From contig NZ_LR134331.1 in the NCBI RefSeq assembly GCF_900636965.1, forward strand, positions 620,001 through 684,000: a DNA stretch of 64,000 bases, given 5' to 3'. The notes beneath the pieces were generated by a model that saw nothing but the letters and a program-made list of their open reading frames with translations, was not told the origin of the DNA and made no database searches. Below are positions 8,282-16,848 of the stretch, one piece after another (the stretch's first letter is position 1; the number at the start of each line of letters is the position of its first letter). This stretch comes from Lacticaseibacillus rhamnosus. Its GTDB lineage: Bacteria; Bacillota; Bacilli; Lactobacillales; Lactobacillaceae. Made by a program: the position numbers and the translations under genes.

Positions 8282-9598
8282 TCACTGATCATTTTGATGT
8301 GGTCGGGGATCAAAGCCATGTAGCTGGCCTTTGAACTCATCCGGAAACGAGCTAACCGGCGTATGTTGTTCCCAGCTGGCTGCGACTTCTTCGTCAACCG
8401 GTTCGGCATGCTCACTGTAGTCTAGTCCCATTTTTTCAGCGGCTGGCGATACGCGGATGGCAACAAACTGGGTAAGGATACTCGTAATAATCGTGACCAT
8501 GGCAGCGACCAAAGCAATCACGATAATGGTTCCGGCTAGCTGAATCAGCAGCAGATGCCAGCCGCCGCCATATGCGAGTCCGGCGTGGGCAATGCCTGGA
8601 GCCACCGTTTTACTGGCAAAAACACCGGTCAGGACACTACCGACGATCCCGGAAACACCATGACAGCCAAAAGCGTCTAATGTGTCATCAATACCGAGTC
8701 GTGGCTTGATTTTGCTGATGAACCAGTAACTGGCTAACGTTGATGCCACACCGATGCAAACCGCACCAAAACTGGTCACGTAGCCGGTTGCCGGCGTGAT
8801 TCCGACCAGTCCGCATAAAGCGCCGGTACAAGTGCCTATTAAGGTTGGATGGCCTGTTTGCCAAATATCAAGGATCATCCAGGTGACTAAGGCTGCTGCG
8901 GCGCCAACCGATGTGGTCAAAGCCGCCGTCATTGCCGCCTGATTGACCCCCAGCGCCGACCCGGCATTAAAGCCATACCAACCGATCCAAAGAATGGCTG
9001 TTCCTAGCAACACCCACGGCCGATTGTAAGGCACCGTATGCTCATCCGCGCGCCGGCCAAGAAAGGCAGACAAGGTCAGTGCCGTAATCCCGGCGTTAAT
9101 ATGAATGACGGTTCCACCGGCAAAATCAAGCACGCCAAGCCCAGCCAACAAGCCATCCGGACTCCAAATTAAATGTACAAGCGGGTAATAAACCAATAGG
9201 GACCACAGGACAATAAACCAAGTCAAGAACTTAAAATGCATGCGGCCAACAACCGCACCGACAAACAGAGCCGGCGTGATGATAGCAAACATCATTTGAA
9301 AGAGAATGTAAACGCCGGTTGGAATCCTAGCCACCGTTGCCGTACCAAGCGAGACGCCGCTAAGAAAGAGATGCTGTACCTGGCCAATCACCCCGAAAAG
9401 ATTACCATTGAAGCTCAATTCATAACCCACGGCCACCCACAGTAAAATCGCAATCCCGGTAATGTAGAAGACTGACAGCATGGTATTAATGACGTTGCGC
9501 TTAGAGACGAGGCCTCCATAGAAAAAAGCAAGTCCCGGGGTCATAAACCAAACCAGAACGCTTGCAATGATCACAAATCCTGTATCGGCTAAATTCAT
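8282..9598 (-). CDS. amt: Ammonium transporter, Amt/MEP/Rh family
   Basis: Membrane ammonium channel (438 aa, about eleven helices). Family sequences include FFYGGLVSKRN near residue 26, DFAGGTVIHINAG near residue 150 (pore His) and a second His in DAFGCHGVSG near residue 310. The ATG at 9598 follows GAGGTGG by 5 nt; an in-frame ATG at 9616 would put that site inside the gene. No glnK (PII) gene adjoins it, although amtB-glnK pairs are common elsewhere, so control may differ here. The C-terminal cytoplasmic tail is acidic. Confidence 0.93.
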   Translation of the reverse strand: MNLADTGFVIIASVLVWFMTPGLAFFYGGLVSKRNVINTMLSVFYITGIAILLWVAVGYELSFNGNLFGVIGQVQHLFLSGVSLGTATVARIPTGVYILFQMMFAIITPALFVGAVVGRMHFKFLTWFIVLWSLLVYYPLVHLIWSPDGLLAGLGVLDFAGGTVIHINAGITALTLSAFLGRRADEHTVPYNRPWVLLGTAILWIGWYGFNAGSALGVNQAAMTAALTTSVGAAAALVTWMILDIWQTGHPTLIGTCTGALCGLVGITPATGYVTSFGAVCIGVASTLASYWFISKIKPRLGIDDTLDAFGCHGVSGIVGSVLTGVFASKTVAPGIAHAGLAYGGGWHLLLIQLAGTIIVIALVAAMVTIITSILTQFVAIRVSPAAEKMGLDYSEHAEPVDEEVAASWEQHTPVSSFPDEFKGQLHGFDPRPHQNDQ

Positions 9599-9850
9599 CT
9601 GTGCCACCTCATTCATCTTGAATGGCGGTATTGTAGCACGGGTTTTGCCGGCTACGGCGTAAGTGCTGGCTTTATTGATCTAGACCGAATGCGTTATCGT
9701 GGTGACAAGACTTGATTTAAAAGGATTTATGGCACGGCAAAAAAATATTTTGAACGTCAGCTTATATGACATGAATGCTTGACGATGATTTGGAATTTGA
9801 TGTTTTTTACTGATTGGTCCACATGAAAAACAGCTAGTCATGTCAACATT
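9599..9850. other. Intergenic region upstream of amt
   Basis: About 250 bp between the amt start and the terminator of the peroxidase gene. It presumably holds the amt promoter, but I see no convincing -35/-10 pair and no small ORF with a ribosome site. Confidence 0.5.
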
Positions 9851-9884
9851 AAAAAAGCCTCAACAACAAATTTGTCGTTAAGGC
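9851..9884 (-). terminator. Rho-independent terminator after DyP peroxidase
   Basis: On the minus strand a 14-bp stem-loop (GCCTTAACGACAAA pairing with TTTGTTGTTGAGGC, two G-U pairs) is followed by six T residues. Confidence 0.85.
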
Positions 9885-9941
9885 AGAGGCTGAGCATCCA
9901 ATCGTCATCAGCGTTTAACCTGATGGCGGTATCGTGCTAAA

Positions 9942-10883
9942 TTATAGTTCCCCGTCAGCAATTTTCCCCAATACGGATTTAGACGGGATGAAGAAGAGTT
10001 CGCCTGTTAACGGGGTTGAAAAGTCCAATAGCCGGTCGGATTTTTCGAACATCCCTTGCAACATCCGTTTGGTGACGGTCCAATGGCGGGCATAGCCGAT
10101 AAAGTAGGTGCCGTTGATCTTTTCAGCCGGGTTGCTGAAGGGCACGTTCATGCGGACAATTTTATGTTCCACGCCGCCGTCATTATCCTGAGAAACCACG
10201 TTATGTGAGTTCGCCAGTTTGGCTTCGTCGTCTAGTTCAAGATCGTTAAATTTCTTACGGCCAATCGCTTTTTCCTGATCTTCGGTTGACAGGTCGTTCC
10301 ATGCGTCTAGATTATGCTGATACTTCTGGGCAAACGCATAGGAGCCATTTTCAAATGCCGGGTCTTCATCGCCAATGACGGCATATTCCGGCGTGTCTAA
10401 GGCGCTTGGATTCTCGGTGCCATCGACGAAACCGATAATGGCCCGTCCTTCAAAGTAGCGGAAGCCGTGGGTCTCATCGAGGGTTACCGTATTGGCTTCA
10501 ATAATGGCCATAATCTCGCTCATTAGTTCGAACGGTACGGCCGAGTTTTGCGAGCGGATATGGAAGAATAAATCAGCCGGTGTTGCGACGGCTGTGTATT
10601 TTGGCCCAACGATAGATTGAAAATTTTCCAATTCCTTTGGTCGTGCGGCTTCGGGAAAAAGATAGTCCCATGCCTTGCGCGACAACCCGAAAGCGACTGC
10701 TAATTTTGCCTCGGGGTAACGAATATTCATGCTGTTGATAAAAGCTGGCAGATGCTCCGCCAAGTCGGCAATCATTGCCTTGTCACTAGCGGGGTCTTCT
10801 CGTTTTAGATCAAACGTGGCAAAGATAATGTCTGAGCCTGCATCCTTGTAAACATCTTGAACGTCCCGTAAATCAATGGTCAT
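9942..10883 (-). CDS. DyP-type heme peroxidase (YfeX-like)
   Basis: Dye-decolorising peroxidase (313 aa) that reduces H2O2 with a heme cofactor. The distal Asp lies in GFVDGTEN (about residue 152), the proximal heme His in NSHNVV (about residue 224), and the distal Arg in HKIVRMNVPF (about residue 242). There is no Tat or Sec signal, so it is the intracellular YfeX-like type. Physiological substrate is unclear; peroxide defence or heme handling are the usual proposals. The start ATG at 10883 follows GGAGGCGG. A Per/Fur-box-like palindrome overlaps the transcription start region. Confidence 0.92.
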   Translation of the reverse strand: MTIDLRDVQDVYKDAGSDIIFATFDLKREDPASDKAMIADLAEHLPAFINSMNIRYPEAKLAVAFGLSRKAWDYLFPEAARPKELENFQSIVGPKYTAVATPADLFFHIRSQNSAVPFELMSEIMAIIEANTVTLDETHGFRYFEGRAIIGFVDGTENPSALDTPEYAVIGDEDPAFENGSYAFAQKYQHNLDAWNDLSTEDQEKAIGRKKFNDLELDDEAKLANSHNVVSQDNDGGVEHKIVRMNVPFSNPAEKINGTYFIGYARHWTVTKRMLQGMFEKSDRLLDFSTPLTGELFFIPSKSVLGKIADGEL

Positions 10884-10898
10884 ATTTCCGCCTCCAAA

Positions 10899-10950
10899 CT
10901 AGAATCATTCTAACCTAGAAACAGTTTAGCATAGCCGTGCCGGAATGCAA
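10899..10950 (-). promoter_or_regulatory. dyP promoter with Per/Fur-box-like operator
   Basis: Minus strand: TTGCAT (10950-10945), 16-bp spacer, TAAACT (10928-10923). Downstream at 10899-10913 lies a 7-1-7 inverted repeat, CTAGAATCATTCTAA, matching 12 of 15 positions of the PerR/Fur box TTATAATNATTATAA. A peroxide- or metal-sensing repressor binding here is an inference. Confidence 0.55.
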
Positions 10951-11173
10951 TCCTTTTCATCGCCGGTTCTGCTAATATATTAGATGAAAAAACGCGTTCG
11001 TTGCATGCGACTGTTGAGGGCGCACGTGAGGTGTTAGAAGGGGTTGTTATCAGTGTGGCTGGAAGGCTTCATGAGCCGCATGTGTTTTAATTGTAAGCTG
11101 TCCTTTTACGTAATTTTCATCAAATCGACATAGCTAGGTGGTAAAGTAATCATAAAGGTTGTGATTTTTAACG

Positions 11174-11839
11174 ATGACAGTACTGAATCAGGTTGAATTA
11201 GTCGTCCGGTTGTTGGTCGCGGCATTTTGCGGTTTTGCCATTGGTTATGAACGCAAAAACCGCTTCAAAAACGCCGGCATTCGGACACATATGATTGTGG
11301 CGCTAGGTTCTGCGTTGATTATGATCGTATCTAAATACGGTTTCTTTGATATTTTAAATTTGAAAAATATGGCACTGGATCCATCCCGGGTGGCAGCGCA
11401 AATTGTCAGTGGGGTCAGTTTTCTGGGTGCCGGTGCGATTTTAGTGCGGCACAATAATGTCAATGGCTTAACCACGGCCGCTGGTGTCTGGACGACGGCT
11501 GCAGTGGGGATGGCAATCGGCGCCAAGCTTTATATTATCGGCTTGTCCGCGACTGTTTTGGTTCTGTGTATTCAGGTGTTGCTGCATCATCATTATCGGT
11601 GGTTACCAGGTGGCGATAATGGCATTTTGACCATTCGCATTCGTAATGAAGGGTTCGATATGGAACACATGCGACAAACACTGGGTAAGTATCACATTAA
11701 GGTCCTAAACGTTTCGATTAAACATGAAGGCGATGAAGTCAAGATGACGTTGCATGTTGAAAGTAAAGCCAATGAGGATATGCGACGTTTGTTGACGTTT
11801 TATGCAGATAATCCCAACATTATTTCAATTGAGTTTTAA
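11174..11839 (+). CDS. MgtC/SapB family membrane protein
   Basis: Membrane protein of 221 aa with the MgtC domain in the first 140 residues (GFAIGYERKNR, GIRTHMIVALGSAL, SGVSFLGAGAIL, GLTTAAGVWTTAAVG) and a soluble C-terminal domain of about 75 residues that resembles an ACT-like fold. MgtC-type proteins are linked to growth in low magnesium and modulation of ATP synthase; the role in this organism is not known. The ATG at 11174 has only a weak ribosome site. It converges on the nuclease gene with a 5-bp gap and no visible terminator between them. Confidence 0.87.
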   Translation: MTVLNQVELVVRLLVAAFCGFAIGYERKNRFKNAGIRTHMIVALGSALIMIVSKYGFFDILNLKNMALDPSRVAAQIVSGVSFLGAGAILVRHNNVNGLTTAAGVWTTAAVGMAIGAKLYIIGLSATVLVLCIQVLLHHHYRWLPGGDNGILTIRIRNEGFDMEHMRQTLGKYHIKVLNVSIKHEGDEVKMTLHVESKANEDMRRLLTFYADNPNIISIEF

Positions 11840-11844
11840 GCTGC

Positions 11845-12666
11845 TTAATTGATCTGACTGGTTCCATCGCTGTAATTGAGGGTGACACCAGGCTGGACAT
11901 TGAAGATATACACATTAAAGCGAATCGTGTTATCGCCAATACTTTGCGCCCGCATGGCCACACCGCGGGCTAGGCGTTCATCGCCGCGAAAAATCGGGGT
12001 GACTTCATAGCGGACAAAGTGTTGAGGGGATTGTTTGAGATAATGCGCAATGTCATCTTCATGCGCCTGCATTAAAGGTGAGTTGAGTTGACGTGTGCCT
12101 GTCATCAGATTTTTGGGATTGTTATTCTCGCCGGATAACTGAAAACCGATCAAATGACTGCGGTTATAGAGCCATTCACCATGAACCTTCTTGTTATGCC
12201 AGCCAGTCGGATTCCAAGTCAAAGGCTCGCGTTTTACTTTGGGCATGATGCTTTGGTTTAAAAGGGCATTCGCGGTACCGACACGGTTTAAAGAATCCAA
12301 GTCGCTAAAACGCGTCCATGGTCCGTTACTGGTCGTCAATTCGGATTGCGTAAAACCGGGATCATTATTGTTGATTGTGATTTCCGGCTGACCGTTTTCG
12401 GTAAGTTGTGCTAATTGCTTAACCGGTTGCTGCGACGTGCCGGTTTTAGCGGTTGATGTGCTACTACTGCTACTACTAGTTAAAGCTGGCAGCCAATTGG
12501 TTTGCGGGTGTTGTTGCGTATAAGTGTAGCCGCCACTCGCAATGCCAACTAACAAAAGGGTGATTGCAAGTTTACGGTTGGCGCGGCGTTGGCGTTTGGT
12601 GCCATTGCGTAATAAAAGCAGCGTTATGCCAGCAAGGATCAGCATCAATGTGACTAAGTTGTTCAT
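11845..12666 (-). CDS. Membrane-anchored DNA/RNA non-specific endonuclease (EndA-like)
   Basis: Nuclease of 273 aa. Two hydrophobic segments at the N-terminus (residues 3-20 and 33-50) anchor it. A serine/threonine-rich linker (SSSSSSTSTAKTG) leads to a beta-beta-alpha metal nuclease domain. The active-site block is YNRSHLIGFQL (the DRGH motif of EndA appears as NRSH) followed by GENNNPKNLMTGTRQLN. Pneumococcal EndA degrades the non-transforming strand during DNA uptake; the role here (competence, nutrition or defence) is inferred. The start ATG at 12666 follows GGAGGAACCT. Confidence 0.9.
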   Translation of the reverse strand: MNNLVTLMLILAGITLLLLRNGTKRQRRANRKLAITLLLVGIASGGYTYTQQHPQTNWLPALTSSSSSSTSTAKTGTSQQPVKQLAQLTENGQPEITINNNDPGFTQSELTTSNGPWTRFSDLDSLNRVGTANALLNQSIMPKVKREPLTWNPTGWHNKKVHGEWLYNRSHLIGFQLSGENNNPKNLMTGTRQLNSPLMQAHEDDIAHYLKQSPQHFVRYEVTPIFRGDERLARGVAMRAQSIGDNTIRFNVYIFNVQPGVTLNYSDGTSQIN

Positions 12667-12806
12667 AGGTTCCTCCAGATGGCGACTGTCGTGGAAAAGA
12701 TATGGTTTGAGGTTAACACAAGTCTGACTTTGCGGGGCAGGGTGTTTTTCGGTGGATTTGGTAATTTGTTCATTCGATTATTAGATTACGCAAAAGAAAA
12801 GGTAAA

Positions 12807-12832
12807 AAGCGGGTGACACCGTGTCACCGCTT
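12807..12832 (-). repeat. Hairpin GCGGTGACAC/GTGTCACCCGC with T tract
   Basis: Near-perfect inverted repeat followed on the minus strand by TTTTT. It has terminator form, but no gene lies upstream on that strand, so it may shield the nuclease gene from antisense read-through or be a repeat relic. Confidence 0.5.
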
Positions 12833-12884
12833 GAATTCTTAGGTTGTAGATGTTCTGGTTCACACTTTAAAGGTGTTTATAATT

Positions 12885-12970
12885 GCAGGTACCTGCGTGT
12901 AAGGACCTTAAGTGCGATGGCCAAAGCTCTGGTCGTCACGTCTGAGGCCACTTATGTTCTAGTTTATGCC
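12885..12970 (+). repeat. Degenerate copy (a) of the palindromic repeat, start of a four-copy cluster
   Basis: Recognisable through ACCTGCGTGTAAGGACCTTA and GTCTGAGGCCACTTATG. The inner arms no longer match each other (CTTAAGTGCG against CGTCTGAG), so this copy has decayed. A fragment of another unit end (ATGTTCTGGTTCAC) precedes it at about 12850. Confidence 0.7.
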
Positions 12971-12973
12971 CAT

Positions 12974-13075
12974 AACGCGCTCACCGGCGCAGGGATCTGC
13001 GTGTAAGGACCTCGAACGCGATGGCCAAGAGCGGGTCATCACGTCTGAGGCCGCTAATGTTCTGGTTTACGCCCA
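12974..13075 (+). repeat. Degenerate copy (b) of the palindromic repeat
   Basis: Begins AACGCGCTCACCGGCGCAGG and ends TTCTGGTTTACGCCCAT. The right arm has CTAATGTTCTGG instead of CTTACACTCCGA, a change shared with copy (a), suggesting these two arose by tandem duplication. Confidence 0.75.
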
Positions 13076-13076
13076 T

Positions 13077-13194
13077 AACGCGCTCACCGGCGCAGGGACC
13101 TGCATGTAAGGACCTTGGGCGCAATGGCCAAAAACCGGCCATCACGCCCAAGGCCGCTTACACTCCGGTCCCTAAGCGCGCCGGTTCGCGCTCA
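13077..13194 (+). repeat. Palindromic repeat copy (c)
   Basis: Intact unit. Inner arms CTTGGGCGCAATGGCC and GGCCATCACGCCCAAG pair fully when read as the opposite strand, counting two G-U pairs. Outer arms are TGTAAGG and CGCTTACA. Confidence 0.85.
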
Positions 13195-13202
13195 CGTTCT
13201 AA

Positions 13203-13322
13203 AACGCGTTCACAGTCGCAGAAATCTACGTGTAAGGACCTCCAGGCTAAATGGCCAAAGACCAGCCATTTAGCCTGGAGGCCACTTACACTCCGATTTC
13301 TAAGCGCTCCTGTTCACGCTCT
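13203..13322 (+). repeat. Palindromic repeat copy (d)
   Basis: Intact unit with different inner arms, CTCCAGGCTAAATGGC and GCCATTTAGCCTGGAG, fully Watson-Crick paired. It ends 63 bp before the ABC-F gene start. Confidence 0.85.
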
Positions 13323-13385
13323 ACATTTGTGAATCCCCTCAATATCTGCTAATATATGTAGAAATCTTTTAAGCGAGGTATGAAA

Positions 13386-15023
13386 TTGCTCACAGTAAAT
13401 AATGTTTCGATGACGTTCTCGGATAGGAAACTTTACGAAGACGTTAATTTGAAATTTACCCCTGGCAATTGCTATGGCATTATTGGTGCCAATGGGGCGG
13501 GGAAATCGACTTTTCTCAAGATTCTTGAAGGCGAATTAACACCGACAACCGGGACCGTGAGTTTGTCGCCGAATGAGCGGATGAGTAGCCTGAAGCAGGA
13601 TCACTTTGCCTTTGATGATCAAACGGTGATGAATACGGTTTTGCAAGGGTGGGAACGCTTGTATCAAGTGATGACCGAAAAAGATGCCTTGTATGCCAAG
13701 CCGGACTTTTCTGAAGCGGATGGTAATAAGGCAGCCGAACTGGAAGGCGAGTTTGCGGAAATGGACGGTTGGAATGCCGAAAGTGATGCCTCGCAGCTTT
13801 TGCAGTCTTTGGGGATTAGCGAAAGTGAACACCAGAAGCTCATGGCTGATTTGCCCGAAGGTGAGAAGGTCAAGGTTTTGCTCGCCCAAGCGCTTTTCGG
13901 TAAGCCGGATGTGTTGTTGCTGGACGAACCGACAAACGGACTTGACCCGCAGGCGATTAGCTGGCTGGAAGACTTTTTGGCTGACTATGAACACACCGTT
14001 TTAGTGGTTTCCCATGACCGGCATTTCCTGAATGCGGTTTGTACCATGATGTGTGATGTCGATTTTGGCAAGATTGAATTGTATGTCGGTAATTATGACT
14101 TCTGGAAGCAGAGCTCGGAATTGGCCTTGCAACTGCAAAGTCAGGCCAATGCCAAAAAAGAAGAGCAGATTAAACAGCTGCAAGAATTCGTTGCCCGTTT
14201 TTCAGCGAATGCGTCTAAATCCAAGCAAGCCACATCGCGCAAGAAGCAACTTGAAAAAATTACATTGGACGATATCCGTCCCAGCTCGCGTAAGTATCCG
14301 TATATCAAGTTTGAACCTGAACGCGCCATCGGTAACGACTTATTACGAGTGGAAAATGTTTCCAAGACGATTGATGGCCAGCCGGTGTTGCAAAATGTGA
14401 GCTTCATTTTGCGCCCCGGTGACAAAACCGGCATTATTAGCCGCAATGACGTGACGGCCACCGTTTTAATGCAGTTGCTGGCTGGCGAATTGGAGCCGGA
14501 CAGCGGAACGATTAACTGGGGTGTGACGACCAGTCGAGCCGCAATGCCTAAAGACCTGAATCCGGAGTTTGACCATCCGGAACTCAACATTTTGGATTGG
14601 TTGCGTCAGTTTGCCCCGCAAGAAGAACAGGACAACACTTTCCTGCGCGGTTTTCTGGGGCGGATGCTTTTCTCCGGTGATGAAGTACTCAAGCAGCTTA
14701 ACGTTTTATCTGGCGGCGAAAAGGTACGATCATACCTGGCCAAAATGATGTTGAGTAAAGCCAATGTGCTCATTATGGACGATCCCACGAATCATCTTGA
14801 TTTGGAAAGTATTACGAGTCTGAATGACGCGTTGATTGATTTCACCGGCTCCTTGATCTTTACCAGTCACGATCATCAATTTATTCAAACGATCGCTGAC
14901 CATATTATTGAAGTCGGGCCGCTGGGTGTAGTTGACCGCGCCGACACAAGTTACGACGAATTCATGCAACACGAAACTGCCCAGGCGCAGGTGGCGGCGA
15001 TTTATCCGGCATCTGAGCATTAA
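13386..15023 (+). CDS. ABC-F family ATPase (YkpA/YbiT-like)
   Basis: Soluble tandem ATPase of the ABC-F class (545 aa), a family acting on ribosomes rather than membranes. The first domain has GANGAGKST (about residue 34) and LLLDEPTNGLD; a charged linker follows (about 240-310). The second domain has LSGGEKVR and IMDDPTNHLD, but its P-loop reads ISRNDVTATVL, lacking the ATP-contacting Lys, and its Walker B Glu is Asp. I chose TTG at 13386: GAGG lies 7 nt upstream and the product begins MLTVNNV, as relatives do; the ATG at 13380 sits 1 nt from the ribosome site. Confidence 0.9.
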   Translation: MLTVNNVSMTFSDRKLYEDVNLKFTPGNCYGIIGANGAGKSTFLKILEGELTPTTGTVSLSPNERMSSLKQDHFAFDDQTVMNTVLQGWERLYQVMTEKDALYAKPDFSEADGNKAAELEGEFAEMDGWNAESDASQLLQSLGISESEHQKLMADLPEGEKVKVLLAQALFGKPDVLLLDEPTNGLDPQAISWLEDFLADYEHTVLVVSHDRHFLNAVCTMMCDVDFGKIELYVGNYDFWKQSSELALQLQSQANAKKEEQIKQLQEFVARFSANASKSKQATSRKKQLEKITLDDIRPSSRKYPYIKFEPERAIGNDLLRVENVSKTIDGQPVLQNVSFILRPGDKTGIISRNDVTATVLMQLLAGELEPDSGTINWGVTTSRAAMPKDLNPEFDHPELNILDWLRQFAPQEEQDNTFLRGFLGRMLFSGDEVLKQLNVLSGGEKVRSYLAKMMLSKANVLIMDDPTNHLDLESITSLNDALIDFTGSLIFTSHDHQFIQTIADHIIEVGPLGVVDRADTSYDEFMQHETAQAQVAAIYPASEH

Positions 15024-15038
15024 GTGTAATTGTTAATG

Positions 15039-15084
15039 AAAAGCATTGTTGCTCCCGGGTGGAGAGACAATGCTTTTTGTTTTT
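15039..15084 (+). terminator. Rho-independent terminator after ABC-F gene
   Basis: Stem AAAAGCATTGT/ACAATGCTTTT with a 17-nt loop, then T-rich sequence. Confidence 0.88.
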
Positions 15085-15171
15085 TCTGCAATGGTGAGGG
15101 ATAATGTAAGCAACTTTATCCGGTAAACGTCTGGTATCGCTGCATCAAAGGGCAAAAGGAAGGAATTCAAC

Positions 15172-16848
15172 ATGACACAACCAGTCATGATTTTATTAGG
15201 TGTTGGGGGTTTCGTTGTTGCAGTTGTGCTGCTCAACCTTATCTTAACGGGGCAACGACAACTGAGGCTTAAACGCGATCTGATTGCGAATTGGGGCAAG
15301 CTGCCGGTTAAACGTGGTGGCAGTGAGCGCTATTTAAAAGCGGCGTACCTTGATCATGAAGCGCAGGTTAACCATGATTGTCAGATTGATGATTTAACCT
15401 GGCAGGATCTCGATATGTTTGACGTGTTTAAACAACTGAATGCGACTCAGAGCAGTGTCGGTGCCGAGCGGGTTTATGCACAATTGCGAGCCTATAATTT
15501 AGGCAAGCCCGATGTCAATGAAGCGTTGATCAGCTTTTTCCAGACCCATGCAGAAGAACGGCTCAAAGTGCAGCTGGCATTTGCCGGACTGGGGGAAGAT
15601 GTTGCTAACAACAGCCAGCATTATTTACGCACCACGACTCAGTCTGCTTTGCCGCATGCTTGGCGGTTTAAAGTGTTAGGCAGTTTGCCGCTGGTCGGCT
15701 TGGTGCTGGCGCTGGTACTTCCGGCTGTTGGCGTGAGCATCATCGTCTTGAGTTTGATGGTGAATCTTTTCTATTATGTTTTGAAGCGTGAAGCCTTGGA
15801 CGCTGAAGTAACGGCGATGGGCTACTTAGTACGAACGATTGTTACCGTGGAACATTTGGTCAAAATTCAGCAGCCCACTCAGGATGCTTTGCGTGCTGCC
15901 GTTCGACCGATGCGGGGGATTACCCGGTTGGCGTTTGTGTTTCGCTCGCGGGATAACAGCTCAAGCGACATGATCACCGAGTATTTTAGCAGCATGTTTA
16001 TGTTGGGCTTTATTGCTTATAATAATGTGTTGACGCGGTTATATCACAACCATGACGAGGCCTTGACTTTGTGGCAGGCGTTGGGCGATTTGGAGTTAGC
16101 GATTGCGATTGCCAATTTTCGGACGGCTCATTCGCAAAGCAGCCAGCCGGCGTTTGCAGCAGGCGGCATGACGGCCACGAAAATCGTGCATCCGCTATTG
16201 AAACACCCAGTTGCCAATCCGGTAGCGTGGAACAAAAATGCCTTGATTACCGGAGCCAACGCGTCAGGGAAATCGACATACGTTAAAAGCATAGCGGTGA
16301 ATGCCATTTTGGCGCAGACGATTAATACGGTTTTAGCTGAAAAGTTGACGATGCAGCCGGGATTGGTGATGACAGCCATGGCGGTTCGGGATGATCTCAG
16401 TGAAGGCGATAGTTATTTTGTCGCGGAAATTAAAGCGATTCACCGGTTGTTAAGGGCAGTGGCGTCAAACAAGCGGGTTTATGGGTTTATTGACGAGATC
16501 CTAAAAGGCACCAATACAGTCGAACGTATTGCCGCCTCAGCCAGTGTCATCAACTGGTTAAGCCATTATCCGAGTTTGGTCGTGGTTGCCACGCACGACA
16601 ATGAACTAACCGACATCATGGGGGATCAGTGCATCAATTGGCATTTTCAGGAAAAAGTGACCCAAAAAGATGGCGTCGTATTTGATTACTTACTGCATCA
16701 AGGACCGGCCACTTCCCATAATGCGATTGCGTTGTTGGCAACAATGGCCTATCCTGAGCCGCTGATTAAAGATGCGCGTCAACTCGCCGCGGATTTCGAA
16801 CGCAACAAAGCATGGCCCAAATATCGGCAAGGAGGGATTCAAGCGTGA
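15172..16848 (+). CDS. Membrane-associated MutS-like ATPase
   Basis: Protein of 558 aa with the MutS ATPase domain at its C-terminus and no mismatch-recognition domain. A hydrophobic segment at residues 5-26 and two more near 165-205 suggest membrane attachment. The ATPase has Walker A GANASGKST (about residues 361-369), Walker B FIDEILKGTN and the switch ATHDNEL. It belongs to the MutS-related proteins of Gram-positives whose role is unknown; it is not the MutS1 repair protein. The ATG at 15172 follows GGAAGGAA. Its end overlaps the next gene by 4 bp. Confidence 0.88.
   Translation: MTQPVMILLGVGGFVVAVVLLNLILTGQRQLRLKRDLIANWGKLPVKRGGSERYLKAAYLDHEAQVNHDCQIDDLTWQDLDMFDVFKQLNATQSSVGAERVYAQLRAYNLGKPDVNEALISFFQTHAEERLKVQLAFAGLGEDVANNSQHYLRTTTQSALPHAWRFKVLGSLPLVGLVLALVLPAVGVSIIVLSLMVNLFYYVLKREALDAEVTAMGYLVRTIVTVEHLVKIQQPTQDALRAAVRPMRGITRLAFVFRSRDNSSSDMITEYFSSMFMLGFIAYNNVLTRLYHNHDEALTLWQALGDLELAIAIANFRTAHSQSSQPAFAAGGMTATKIVHPLLKHPVANPVAWNKNALITGANASGKSTYVKSIAVNAILAQTINTVLAEKLTMQPGLVMTAMAVRDDLSEGDSYFVAEIKAIHRLLRAVASNKRVYGFIDEILKGTNTVERIAASASVINWLSHYPSLVVVATHDNELTDIMGDQCINWHFQEKVTQKDGVVFDYLLHQGPATSHNAIALLATMAYPEPLIKDARQLAADFERNKAWPKYRQGGIQA

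Noticed and set aside
12885-13322. The repeat cluster as a CRISPR array
   Set aside because: Units are palindromic, about 118 bp, unequal and mostly abut each other; there are no uniform short repeats with unique spacers and no cas genes.
13021-13332. A 103-codon frame upstream of the ABC-F gene
   Set aside because: It consists of repeat units in translation (ITRSPAQ..ACKDLGRNGQ), the same pseudo-motif seen at other copies; not a protein family.
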